Shown: in pieces, positions 44,270 to 51,129 of the stretch
Layout of the letters: each line of letters opens with the position of its first letter
Numbering within the stretch: the stretch's first letter is position 1
Source: Luteibacter rhizovicinus DSM 16549
Lineage (GTDB): Bacteria > Pseudomonadota > Gammaproteobacteria > Xanthomonadales > Rhodanobacteraceae
DNA: 64,000 bases
Reading direction: 5' to 3'
Assembly (NCBI RefSeq): GCF_001887595.1
Contig: NZ_CP017480.1
Coordinates: 4,492,001 to 4,556,000, forward strand
Program-made: the position numbers and the translations under genes
Notes under the pieces: model-generated
Seen by the model: only the letters and a program-made list of their open reading frames with translations
What the model was told of the DNA's origin: nothing
The model's database searches: none

Positions 44270-44989
44270 ATGAACCAGGTGAAGTCGCATTCGCGCGACA
44301 AACGTGTCGCCAGCGCCCGTGAGGCCCTGGCCGGCCTCGTGGCCGACGGACAGATCATCGCCGTGGGTGGCTTCGGCCTCTGCGGTATTCCCGAACGGCT
44401 GATCGAAGCCCTGCGCGATTCCGGGGTCAAGGGCCTGACCGCCGTGTCCAACAACGCCGGCATCGACGGCGTCGGCCTCGGCCTGCTGCTGGAGACCCGC
44501 CAGATCCGCAAGATGGTTTCCTCCTACGTCGGCGAGAACAAGGAGTTCGAGCGCCAGTTCCTGGCCGGTGAGCTCGAGGTCGAGTTCACCCCGCAGGGCA
44601 CCCTGGCCGAGAAGCTGCGCGCCGGCGGCGCCGGCATCCCCGCCTTCTTCACCCGTACCGGTTACGGCACGCAGGTGGCCGAGGGCAAGGAGACCCGCGA
44701 GTTCGACGGCAACATGTACGTGATGGAGCGCTCCATCGTGGCCGACGTCGCCCTGGTCAAGGCCTGGAAAGCCGACCCTTCCGGCAACCTCGTCTATCGC
44801 AAGACCGCGCGCAACTTCAATCCGATGGCTGCCACGGCGGCCAAGGTCTGCATCGCCGAGGTGGAGATCATGGTCGAAGTCGGCGAGCTGGACCCGGACC
44901 AGGTCCACACGCCGGGCATCTACGTCGATCGCATCGTGCACAATCCCGCGCCGTCCAAGCGCATCGAACAGCGCACCGTGCGCGCCTGA
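44270..44989 (+). CDS. scoA: 3-oxoacid CoA-transferase, subunit A
   Basis: A 239-residue alpha subunit of succinyl-CoA:3-ketoacid CoA-transferase, which activates acetoacetate by moving CoA from succinyl-CoA. The glycine-rich CoA-binding motif [13 protein letters not shown] is near the N-terminus; [15 protein letters not shown] and [14 protein letters not shown] are further family blocks. The start is taken as the ATG at 44270 (MNQVKSHS); the frame is open from 44219 but the extra residues are not conserved. Subunit B follows after 10 bp. The genes allow use of ketone bodies or of acetoacetyl units from PHB. Confidence 0.93.
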   Translation: MNQVKSHSRDKRVASAREALAGLVADGQIIAVGGFGLCGIPERLIEALRDSGVKGLTAVSNNAGIDGVGLGLLLETRQIRKMVSSYVGENKEFERQFLAGELEVEFTPQGTLAEKLRAGGAGIPAFFTRTGYGTQVAEGKETREFDGNMYVMERSIVADVALVKAWKADPSGNLVYRKTARNFNPMAATAAKVCIAEVEIMVEVGELDPDQVHTPGIYVDRIVHNPAPSKRIEQRTVRA

Positions 44990-44999
44990 GGAGAACACC

Positions 45000-45635
45000 A
45001 TGGCCTGGACTCGTGAACAGATGGCGCAGCGCGCCGCCCTGGAACTCTCCGACGGCGACTACGTGAACCTGGGCATCGGCTTGCCGACCCTGGTCGCCAA
45101 CCACCTGCCGGATGGCGTGGACGTGTGGCTGCAGTCCGAAAACGGCCTGCTCGGCATCGGCCCGTTCCCGACCGAAGACGAAGTGGACGCCGACCTGATC
45201 AATGCCGGCAAGCAGACCGTCACCGCCCGCCCCGGCGCGTCGTTCTTCTCCAGCGCGGATTCCTTCGCGATGATCCGCGGCGGCCACGTGGATATCTCCA
45301 TCCTCGGCGCCATGCAGGTCACCGGTGAAGGCGATATCGCCAACTGGATGGTGCCCGGCAAGATGGTCAAGGGCATGGGCGGCGCGATGGACCTCGTCGC
45401 CGGCGTGAAGCGCGTCGTCGTGGTGATGGAACACACCGCCAAAGACGGCACGCCGAAGATCCTCACCGAATGCACCCTGCCCCTCACGGGCAAGGCCGTG
45501 GTCGACCGCATCATCACCGACCTGGCAGTGTTCGACGTCACGCCCGGCGGTCTCGAACTCATAGAGCTGGCCCCCGGCGTCGACGAAGGTCACGTGCGCG
45601 CCAGCACCGAGTGCGCCTTTACCGCAAACCTCTAG
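45000..45635 (+). CDS. scoB: 3-oxoacid CoA-transferase, subunit B
   Basis: A 211-residue beta subunit. It carries the catalytic glutamate in [11 protein letters not shown] (Glu about 47), which forms the enzyme-CoA thioester, and [17 protein letters not shown], typical of the family. GAGGAGAA before the ATG at 45000 is a good ribosome site. It works as a heterodimer or tetramer with the product of the gene 10 bp upstream. A REP cluster starts 4 bp after its stop. Confidence 0.94.
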   Translation: MAWTREQMAQRAALELSDGDYVNLGIGLPTLVANHLPDGVDVWLQSENGLLGIGPFPTEDEVDADLINAGKQTVTARPGASFFSSADSFAMIRGGHVDISILGAMQVTGEGDIANWMVPGKMVKGMGGAMDLVAGVKRVVVVMEHTAKDGTPKILTECTLPLTGKAVVDRIITDLAVFDVTPGGLELIELAPGVDEGHVRASTECAFTANL

Positions 45636-45638
45636 CCG

Positions 45639-45780
45639 GTAGGAGCCGATTTATCGGCGATGCTTTGGCCTTCTGTGGGAGCCGGCTATGCCGGCGATGG
45701 GCTGCGGCTAGACCGCTCCGTAGGCTTTTCGCCGATGAATCGGCTCCCACATGTCCATTCGCCGATGAATCGGCTCCCAC
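45639..45780. repeat. REP-like cluster (four units)
   Basis: Two forward units (GTAGGAGCCGATTTATCGGC at 45639 and GTGGGAGCCGGCTATGCCGG near 45675) are followed by two inverse units ending at 45750 and 45780 (each CGCCGATGAATCGGCTCCCAC). They occupy the first part of the 360-bp gap between scoB and the LysR gene; the rest of the gap holds a candidate small RNA and the divergent control region. Confidence 0.85.
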
Positions 45781-45794
45781 ATTTCCGGCAGCAG

Positions 45795-45922
45795 AAATAA
45801 AGTCGCCCCGCAGAGGACGCCTCGGTATGGGCCTCGGGGGGGAGGTAGGCCAGATACCGGTGTTTAGCGTCGATGCGGGGCGAGGGACCTACCGACCCAG
45901 GGGGAGGGTTGATTGGTAGGTC
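45795..45922 (-). ncRNA. Candidate small RNA with C-rich loops (sX13-like)
   Basis: On the minus strand the interval folds into stacked hairpins. GACCTACC (45893-45886 on plus) pairs with GGTAGGTC around an inner ACCC/GGGT stem with loop tccccct. CGCCCCGCA/TGCGGGGCG (plus 45804-45812 and 45874-45882) encloses CGGTAT-x-GGCCT/AGGCC-xx-ATACCG with loop acctccccccg. Both main loops are C-rich and would pair with Shine-Dalgarno sequences, as in the Xanthomonas sRNA sX13. The last stem is followed by ACTTTATTTCT. A promoter lies directly upstream. There is no open frame with a ribosome site. Similarity to sX13 is in design, not checked by alignment. Confidence 0.5.
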
Positions 45923-45929
45923 GAGACGG

Positions 45930-45959
45930 ATAATAGATTTCCTAGGAAATTCTCGCCAA
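45930..45959 (-). promoter_or_regulatory. Promoter of the candidate small RNA with embedded palindrome
   Basis: TTGGCG (45959-45954), 18 bp, TATTAT (45935-45930) on the minus strand; transcription would begin near 45922, at the first base of the 5' hairpin. The perfect 14-bp palindrome ATTTCCTAGGAAAT (45937-45950) fills most of the spacer and is a likely operator. The divergent LysR gene starts at 45996, so the LysR protein is the obvious candidate to bind it. Confidence 0.5.
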
Positions 45960-45995
45960 TATATCTTTCACGAGTCACTTAGACGAAAATCGACT

Positions 45996-46910
45996 ATGTT
46001 CGATCTGCGCCAGCTGCGCTACTTCGTGGAAGTGGCGGAAACCCTCAGTTTCACCCAGGCCGCCCAGCGCCTGCATATTTCGCAGCCTCCGCTGTCGCAG
46101 CAGATCCTCGCCCTCGAGGCGGATCTCGGTGTGCGCCTGTTCGACCGCAACCGTCGCCGCGTCGCCCTGACCGAGCCGGGCCGGCTGTTCCTGCTCGAAG
46201 CCAAGGCCATCCTGGCGCGGGCGGAAAGCGCGCGAACCGTGGTGACCGAAGCGGCCGCGGGGTTCACCGGCCAGCTGAGGCTGGCCTATGCCGTCTCCGT
46301 ATCATTTCACCGTGCGCTGCCGGAAACCTTGCTGCGCTTCACACAAGCGGCACCCGGCGTCAGCCTGCACCTGGGCGAGATGCTGACCGGCGCCCAGTAC
46401 GACGCCATCCTCAGCGGACAGATCGACGTGGGCCTGCTCCGGGCCCACCCCGAAGGCGTGGCCAATGCCCGCCAGCTCAATGTCGAGGTGATCGACCACG
46501 AACCCCTGGTCATCGCCCTGCCTGCCGGCCACCGCTTCGCCCAACGCGAGTCGCTGCGCATGGAGGAACTGGCCCACGAGCGCTTCGTGGCCCCGCCCCG
46601 GGCCCACGCAGCCACCCTGATCGACCGCTTGATGCTGCTGGCGAACAAGGCCAGGTTCCGCCCCAACGTGCGCCAGGAAGCCCAGCAGATCCCTTCCCTC
46701 CTGCCCCTGGTCGCCGCCGGCCTCGGCCTGGCATTAGTGCCGGGGTCGTTGCAGGCCGTGCATCTGGACGGCGTGGCCTTCGTGCCTGTCGACGATCCGG
46801 AAGCCTTCCTCTTGCTCGCGGTAGCCAGTCGCGTGGACAATACGTCCCCCGTGCTGGAGAGCTTCCTGCGCACGGTGCGCGAGGCACGTACCGCGCTTGG
46901 CCTTGCCTGA
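45996..46910 (+). CDS. LysR-type transcriptional regulator
   Basis: A 304-residue LysR regulator. The N-terminal winged helix (1-60) is typical: [56 protein letters not shown] two-lobed effector domain follows (about 90-300), with [11 protein letters not shown] and a [15 protein letters not shown] hinge. The recognition helix and the PPLSQQI form resemble the BenM/CatM group that senses aromatic-acid intermediates; the effector is not predictable here. Start: ATG 45996; the frame upstream is intergenic. It is divergent from the candidate sRNA and likely regulates across the shared interval. Confidence 0.9.
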   Translation: MFDLRQLRYFVEVAETLSFTQAAQRLHISQPPLSQQILALEADLGVRLFDRNRRRVALTEPGRLFLLEAKAILARAESARTVVTEAAAGFTGQLRLAYAVSVSFHRALPETLLRFTQAAPGVSLHLGEMLTGAQYDAILSGQIDVGLLRAHPEGVANARQLNVEVIDHEPLVIALPAGHRFAQRESLRMEELAHERFVAPPRAHAATLIDRLMLLANKARFRPNVRQEAQQIPSLLPLVAAGLGLALVPGSLQAVHLDGVAFVPVDDPEAFLLLAVASRVDNTSPVLESFLRTVREARTALGLA

Positions 46911-46998
46911 AAGGTCAATCTTTCCCTGCGCTTGCGTAACAGCGACCGGATCGCTACAATTCCGTTTTTCCTTGTCCTTAAAGTTTCAGGAGCTAGCC

Positions 46999-47124
46999 GT
47001 GAAGGTGCTTTCCTCTTTGAAGTCCGCGAAGTCGCGTCACCGTGACTGCAAAGTCGTTCGCCGTCGCGGCAAAGTGTTCGTGATCTGCAAGAGCAACCCC
47101 CGTTTCAAGGCTCGTCAGCGCTAA
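46999..47124 (+). CDS. rpmJ: Ribosomal protein L36, type B
   Basis: A 41-residue L36 of the zinc-free B type (YkgO-like): [41 protein letters not shown]. Only two Cys remain of the four-residue zinc set of type A. The start is a GTG at 46999 preceded by CAGGAG. A strong intrinsic terminator follows, so it is a one-gene unit. In other bacteria the zinc-free form replaces the zinc form when zinc is short. Confidence 0.93.
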   Translation: MKVLSSLKSAKSRHRDCKVVRRRGKVFVICKSNPRFKARQR

Positions 47125-47150
47125 TAGCTAGCTGCGACGGGTAAAAAAGA

Positions 47151-47174
47151 AGGCCGCGAAAGCGGCCTTTTTTT
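47151..47174 (+). terminator. Rho-independent terminator of rpmJ
   Basis: AGGCCGC-gaaa-GCGGCCT followed by TTTTTT, 26 bp after the rpmJ stop. GNRA-type tetraloop and long T-tract make this a textbook terminator. Confidence 0.92.
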
Positions 47175-47189
47175 ATGCCTGATGTCAAT

Positions 47190-47270
47190 GTGGGAGCCGC
47201 TTCAGCGGCGATAGGGTGCTAGCGGAAACCTTGCCCGCTGCCGCGGGATCGCCGATGAATCGGCTCCCAC
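47190..47270. repeat. REP-like inverted pair
   Basis: GTGGGAGCCGCTTCAGCGGC and the inverse CCGATGAATCGGCTCCCAC around gatagggtgctagcgg and gcccgctgccgcggga. It lies between the convergent rpmJ and TPR-GGDEF genes. Confidence 0.85.
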
Positions 47271-47299
47271 AACGAGCGGATTATCCGCGGGCCTCCGCA

Positions 47300-49102
47300 C
47301 TATCCGCGCGCTTCGGTCAAATACGGCGAATCCGGAATATCTCCGGTGTCGCCCATGAAGACGCAATTGCGCCCTGCCCGCTTCGCGCGGTAAAGCGCGG
47401 CATCCGCCACCACGAGCAGGCGATGCAGTTCGAAACCACACTGCAGCGTGGACGAAACGCCGAAGCTCGCGGTGACCGCCAGTTCGGGGCGCGCCTGCGT
47501 AGCAGCCGTCGCCGAGATGGACAAACGCAGCTGCTCCGCACGCGCACGCGCCTGGGCCGGACTGCAATCGGGCAACAGGATCGCGAATTCCTCGCCGCCG
47601 AGCCGGCCGAAAACATCGCAGGCATGCAAAGCCCGGTGACAGACGTCGACGGCACGCTTGAGCACTTCGTCGCCCACGGCATGGCCATAGCTATCGTTGA
47701 CGTTTTTGAAGTGATCCAGATCAAACAGGATCAGGCAGAGCCCGCGATCGGAACGGGCGCCGTAGGCAAGCACGCGATCGGCCTGATCGACGAAGTGTTC
47801 GCGATTGCAGATGCCCGTCAGTCCATCACGCCGCGCGAGCTTCATGAAGCGCATCTGCGAACGACGCAGCCACAACACCAGCCAGACGATGGCGGCAAGG
47901 CTGGCCGCAAGAATGACGATGTAGAGGCGACCGGTTTCGACATCCTTGCGGTCGAGGGCGCCATGCAGACGGAGAATTTCGTTCTGCTTGTTGAGCGCCT
48001 GGACTTCGGCCCTCCTCGCGGTCACCTGCTGGTCGACCATTTGGAAGGCCAGGCCACGCGCACTGACATCGGTCAGATAAGCCTTGTCCGCGGCCATGTA
48101 CTGCTCATGGTAGGCCAGTGAATCCGCGACGTTTCCTGCCTGCTTCTCGACGCGATAAAGCACGTCGTACGCTTCCGTCAGGGCCTCGGTGTACTCGCCT
48201 TTCGCAGAGCGGGCTATCGCTGACTTCGCATAGATTCGCGCTTCCGCCATCTTGCCCATGCGGAAATACGCCTGGGCAAGCGTCCCATCTATCTCCGACG
48301 AAAGCGTGCTGTAGTCGAGGCGACGCATGGCATCGCCATACTTTGTCAGAAATGCGACAGCATCTTCCGGTCGGCCCTGCGCCAGGTAAAACCACGCGAC
48401 GTCACCGCGCATGATCTGTCCGAACAGGTTGTCCCCGCTTGCCATGCACGCGTCGATCGCCCCGTCGAAAAGAGGATCGAGAGGACCGATTTTCTTCGCG
48501 TCACGCTGTACGCGCAGCAAATGTTGCGCGCCCTGGCAAATCGTCTGTCCCGGCGGCGGTTCGGCGATCATCATCCTCGCGTAAGCCTCGGCCTGGTCAT
48601 ACTGGCCGGCCGAGCTGAGCAACTGGGATGCTTCGCCCAATGCCTGGAAGCGCGCGCGCGCGTCCCGAATCGACGGCATCATGTCCTGCAACTGATTCAG
48701 GCGAATGAACGCTGCCTGGTAGCGATGGCCCTCTCCCAAGAGATTGACCAACGTACCCAGGGCACGAAATTTCAACAGGTCGTTCGGCGCATTCTCCGCA
48801 ACGTCCTCAAGCAGGTTCCGCGCGCTTTCGTAGTTACCAAGGTAAACCGCACGCCACCCGAGAAGGAAGCGAAGCTTCCAACGCGAATAATCCGAAAGGG
48901 AAGCATCGTTCACATCGATCGTCGACAGTATCCCGCTGAAGCGCGGAAAGTCGGTGAGCTTGATCGTGTCAGCCGTCTCGATGGAGTCGGCCGTCGTCGT
49001 CGCCCGTCGGTCGGCCGGCGGCGTGGCGGACATGGCAAGTCCGCTGGCGACCGTGAAGCCGATCGCCAGCAGCCATCGCAATGGGCGGGATGCCCGCCTC
49101 AT
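47300..49102 (-). CDS. Periplasmic-TPR, membrane-anchored diguanylate cyclase
   Basis: A 600-residue protein: signal peptide or anchor (about 10-27, LLAIGFTVASGLAMSA), about 330 residues of TPR-like helical repeats (AVYLGNYESARNLLEDVAE, SSAGQYDQAEAYARM, FRMGKMAEARIYAKSA), a coiled segment, a membrane helix (about 400-420, IVILAASLAAIVWLVLWL) and a GGDEF domain (about 435-590). The signature is GGEEF (RLGGEEFAIL), with LFDLDHFKNVNDSYGHAVGD intact, so it should be active. HACD stands where RxxD would be, so product inhibition is unlikely. The start is 4 bp after the stop of a borosin precursor gene on the same strand, suggesting co-transcription. The sensed ligand is unknown. Confidence 0.88.
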   Translation of the reverse strand: MRRASRPLRWLLAIGFTVASGLAMSATPPADRRATTTADSIETADTIKLTDFPRFSGILSTIDVNDASLSDYSRWKLRFLLGWRAVYLGNYESARNLLEDVAENAPNDLLKFRALGTLVNLLGEGHRYQAAFIRLNQLQDMMPSIRDARARFQALGEASQLLSSAGQYDQAEAYARMMIAEPPPGQTICQGAQHLLRVQRDAKKIGPLDPLFDGAIDACMASGDNLFGQIMRGDVAWFYLAQGRPEDAVAFLTKYGDAMRRLDYSTLSSEIDGTLAQAYFRMGKMAEARIYAKSAIARSAKGEYTEALTEAYDVLYRVEKQAGNVADSLAYHEQYMAADKAYLTDVSARGLAFQMVDQQVTARRAEVQALNKQNEILRLHGALDRKDVETGRLYIVILAASLAAIVWLVLWLRRSQMRFMKLARRDGLTGICNREHFVDQADRVLAYGARSDRGLCLILFDLDHFKNVNDSYGHAVGDEVLKRAVDVCHRALHACDVFGRLGGEEFAILLPDCSPAQARARAEQLRLSISATAATQARPELAVTASFGVSSTLQCGFELHRLLVVADAALYRAKRAGRNCVFMGDTGDIPDSPYLTEARG

Positions 49103-49106
49103 CGCG

Positions 49107-49412
49107 TCAGAGACGCGTGTGCGACTCGGAAGACAGGGAGAGCTTTTCGTCGCCGTCCTCGTCCTCGTCGTCGTCCTGACGATCGTCTTCTTCTTCGTTG
49201 TCCCTTTCCGGACCATCGGGCATCAGCGACGCGAAATACACGCCCTGCCCCAGGAGGAAACGAAGGCCACCGGCGTTGCCGGCATGAATCTCAGCGCTCA
49301 GTTCCGGCGCAAGGCCGGCGGCTTCCAGCTCGGCGGCCATCTGCTCGGCCGATGCGTGGCGTAAGGCGGCATCCTGTCCGACGCGGGCCAGAAACTCTAC
49401 AACGTTCCCCAT
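49107..49412 (-). CDS. Borosin precursor peptide C, with acidic tail
   Basis: A 101-residue split-borosin precursor. The N-terminal helical recognition part MGNVVEFLARVGQDAALRHAS is nearly the same as in precursor A (50779-50970) and similar to precursor B. The core candidate is the segment GVYFASLMPDG (residues 56-66), which matches YFVGQMPG of precursor A. Unlike the others it carries a 25-residue tail dominated by D and E (EEEDDRQDDDEDEDGDE). AGGGG stands seven bases before the ATG. Its leader DNA resembles that of precursor A, so it has its own promoter. The TPR-GGDEF gene begins 4 bp later. Confidence 0.78.
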   Translation of the reverse strand: MGNVVEFLARVGQDAALRHASAEQMAAELEAAGLAPELSAEIHAGNAGGLRFLLGQGVYFASLMPDGPERDNEEEDDRQDDDEDEDGDEKLSLSSESHTRL

Positions 49413-49540
49413 ATCTCATCCCCTGAGCACCGGACTTGCCGGCTTTGACGGCGTCGCCTCCCCACGAGGTCGCTCGCGCGGCGATCATAACGCCAGACCG
49501 CCTTGTCATGTAAGCCGGCCAAAGGGAATCGGCCAAAGAG

Positions 49541-49566
49541 ACGGGCCGACCGGCCCGCCCCTTCAG
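49541..49566 (-). terminator. Possible terminator after borosin precursor B
   Basis: On the minus strand CGGGCCG-gt-CGGCCCG is followed by TCTCTTT, 32 bp after the stop. The T-tract is short. A second small stem (CAGCCTCgctGAGGCTG) overlaps the stop codon itself. Confidence 0.4.
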
Positions 49567-49588
49567 AACAACCGTCAGGGCGACAGCC

Positions 49589-49900
49589 TCAGCGAGGCTG
49601 GAACTCCGTACCCATCTGGGTGGCCTGGAAGTCCGTGAGTATCTGGGAGGCCTGGAAGTCCGAGATCATCAGCGCACCGTGGAAGGCGGTGACCATCTGG
49701 ACAGCCCGGAACTCGTCCGTCATCGCAGCGTTACCCTGCAACGTAAGCTTCATTGCCTTGACGTCGCCCGCGGCCACCGGCTCGCGCAAGGCGAGGTCCA
49801 GGCCCTCGGCATCCATCGCCTGCAACAAGGCATCGCGCCCGCCGTAACGCAGGTTCGCATCGCTACCTACTTTTCCGAGAAACTCGATCAACTGCGACAT
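49589..49900 (-). CDS. Borosin precursor peptide B with repeated nine-residue core
   Basis: A 103-residue precursor. The N-terminal recognition part (MSQLIEFLGKVGSDANLR, to about residue 58) matches precursors A and C. The C-terminal part is made of nine-residue repeats: TDEFRAVQM (61-69), VTAFHGALM (70-78), ISDFQASQI (79-87), LTDFQATQM (88-96) and the part-unit GTEFQPR (97-103). In DNA they are 27-bp tandem units at 49614-49721. Phe at position 4 and a hydrophobic residue at position 9 are kept in the full units. The gene follows the methyltransferase by 26 bp, with GGAGAG before the ATG. A repeated core would be iteratively N-methylated by the neighbouring enzyme (inference). Confidence 0.8.
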   Translation of the reverse strand: MSQLIEFLGKVGSDANLRYGGRDALLQAMDAEGLDLALREPVAAGDVKAMKLTLQGNAAMTDEFRAVQMVTAFHGALMISDFQASQILTDFQATQMGTEFQPR

Positions 49901-49926
49901 GCACTCTCTCCTGTCATGGGATGGCT

Positions 49927-50736
49927 TCAGGCCGCCTCGGATCGCATCAGCGATTCCAGGCGACGACGGATTTCTTCGTCCGGAACCATGGCGCGGGACG
50001 GCGCCAGGGCTACGGTGTCGGACGTCGTGACATGCGTCGCCGGAAGATCGGCCAGGCGGATGCGCCGAATGGACGGCGCCTCGATCGGCAGGGTCGGCAC
50101 GCTGTAGATAATGACCGGATGGTCGAGGGGATAATCCCGGGAAAGGACATCGACGAGGATCTGGCGATACGGCGCTCCCGTTCCCACCTTACCCAGCGAC
50201 AGGTCGCCTACCTGGCCGACCTGCCAGAGGAACAGCCACGCCGACGGATCGACGTTCCGCTTGTGCAGCAGGAATTGCGTGGCCTCGAAGTGCTGGCAGC
50301 CAAGCGAGCCCGGGTCGATGCCCAGGTCCGCATAGAGGCAGTCCTCCGACGAGACGCCGGGCTCCATACGTGCGTCATAGCCCTCGGCGCGCGCGATCTC
50401 GATGGAGCGATGCGGCGCCAGCGCGAAGATGCCCGGATGCCCGTAAAAAACACCGCAGACACGCTTGCCGGCACGCACCTCGGCGAGGATCGCATCGACC
50501 ATCTGCTCGTACGTCCGACGACGTGATTTCCCCTCGGCGTAGTACGGCTGGAGGCTGCGTACGTCGGCATGCATTTCGCGCAGCCACATTTCGACCAGGG
50601 CGTCGGACACCCCGGCGAACACGACGTCCGCGCGCTCAATCTCGCTTTTCGAAATAGGCGTGAGGTGCGAACCGAGCGTCATGCCGACACCGACGCACAC
50701 GAGGGATCCCTTCGATGCTCCTGCCACACTTGTCAT
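49927..50736 (-). CDS. Borosin alpha-N-methyltransferase (split type)
   Basis: A 269-residue enzyme of the tetrapyrrole-methylase fold, in the borosin (OphMA/SonM) branch that puts methyl groups from SAM onto backbone amides of a peptide. Diagnostic features are the N-terminal LVCVGVGMTLGSHLT, the catalytic block QPYYAEGKSRRRTYEQM (Y65, Y66, R72, Y76, equivalent to the Tyr/Arg set of OphMA), VFYGHPGIFALAPHR, and PGVSSEDCLYADLGIDP with GCQHFEATQFL. No precursor sequence is fused at its end, so it is a split system acting in trans on the peptides encoded around it. Start: ATG 50736, with CAGGGAA upstream. Precursor A is 42 bp upstream and precursor B 26 bp downstream on the same strand. Confidence 0.9.
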   Translation of the reverse strand: MTSVAGASKGSLVCVGVGMTLGSHLTPISKSEIERADVVFAGVSDALVEMWLREMHADVRSLQPYYAEGKSRRRTYEQMVDAILAEVRAGKRVCGVFYGHPGIFALAPHRSIEIARAEGYDARMEPGVSSEDCLYADLGIDPGSLGCQHFEATQFLLHKRNVDPSAWLFLWQVGQVGDLSLGKVGTGAPYRQILVDVLSRDYPLDHPVIIYSVPTLPIEAPSIRRIRLADLPATHVTTSDTVALAPSRAMVPDEEIRRRLESLMRSEAA

Positions 50737-50778
50737 TGAACGTTCCCTGCATGCAACGCGTGCGTGGTCGTGTTCCGG

Positions 50779-50970
50779 TTATTCCGCTTCACGGTGATAG
50801 CCGGGCATCTGGCCGACGAAGTAGGTGTTCTGTTCCGCCTGAGCATGAAGTGCCGTCACAGCCTCGACCATGCCGGCCTCGCTCATGAACTCTCCAAGCG
50901 CCTCGTCGGATGCATGGCGCAGCGACGCGTCTTCCCCAACACGAGCCAGAAATTCGATGACGTTACCCAT
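50779..50970 (-). CDS. Borosin precursor peptide A
   Basis: A 63-residue precursor, first gene of the borosin operon. Residues 1-45 are a helical recognition domain (MGNVIEFLARVGEDASLRHAS), the same size as SonA-type borosin-binding domains. The short C-terminus EQNTYFVGQMPGYHREAE holds the likely core. The start is the ATG at 50970, after AAGGGG at eight bases; a GTG at 50979 is also open. Only 42 bp separate it from the methyltransferase gene. Confidence 0.8.
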   Translation of the reverse strand: MGNVIEFLARVGEDASLRHASDEALGEFMSEAGMVEAVTALHAQAEQNTYFVGQMPGYHREAE

Positions 50971-51048
50971 TTCACTCACCCCTTGAGCACAGGGTAGCTA
51001 GCCCTGGCTCCCTCTGGCGAAACCTCCCCTTGAGGCCGCTCCCGGGGG

Positions 51049-51077
51049 AGCATAGCGGGACGGCGGCCCCGGTTGAA
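51049..51077 (-). promoter_or_regulatory. Putative sigma-70 promoter of the borosin operon
   Basis: TTCAAC (51077-51072), 17 bp, TATGCT (51054-51049) on the minus strand, about 80 bp before the precursor A ATG. The downstream leader (GAGCG-CCTC-GGGGAGG-CGCC ... GTGCTCA-GGGG-GAG-ATGGG) is repeated before precursor C at 49413-49495, where TATGAT occupies the same -10 place. Confidence 0.45.
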
Positions 51078-51129
51078 GTCCCCCGTGAGCCGGTGAAACG
51101 CTTCTTTCCGGCTAAGCAAAAGACGCGCC

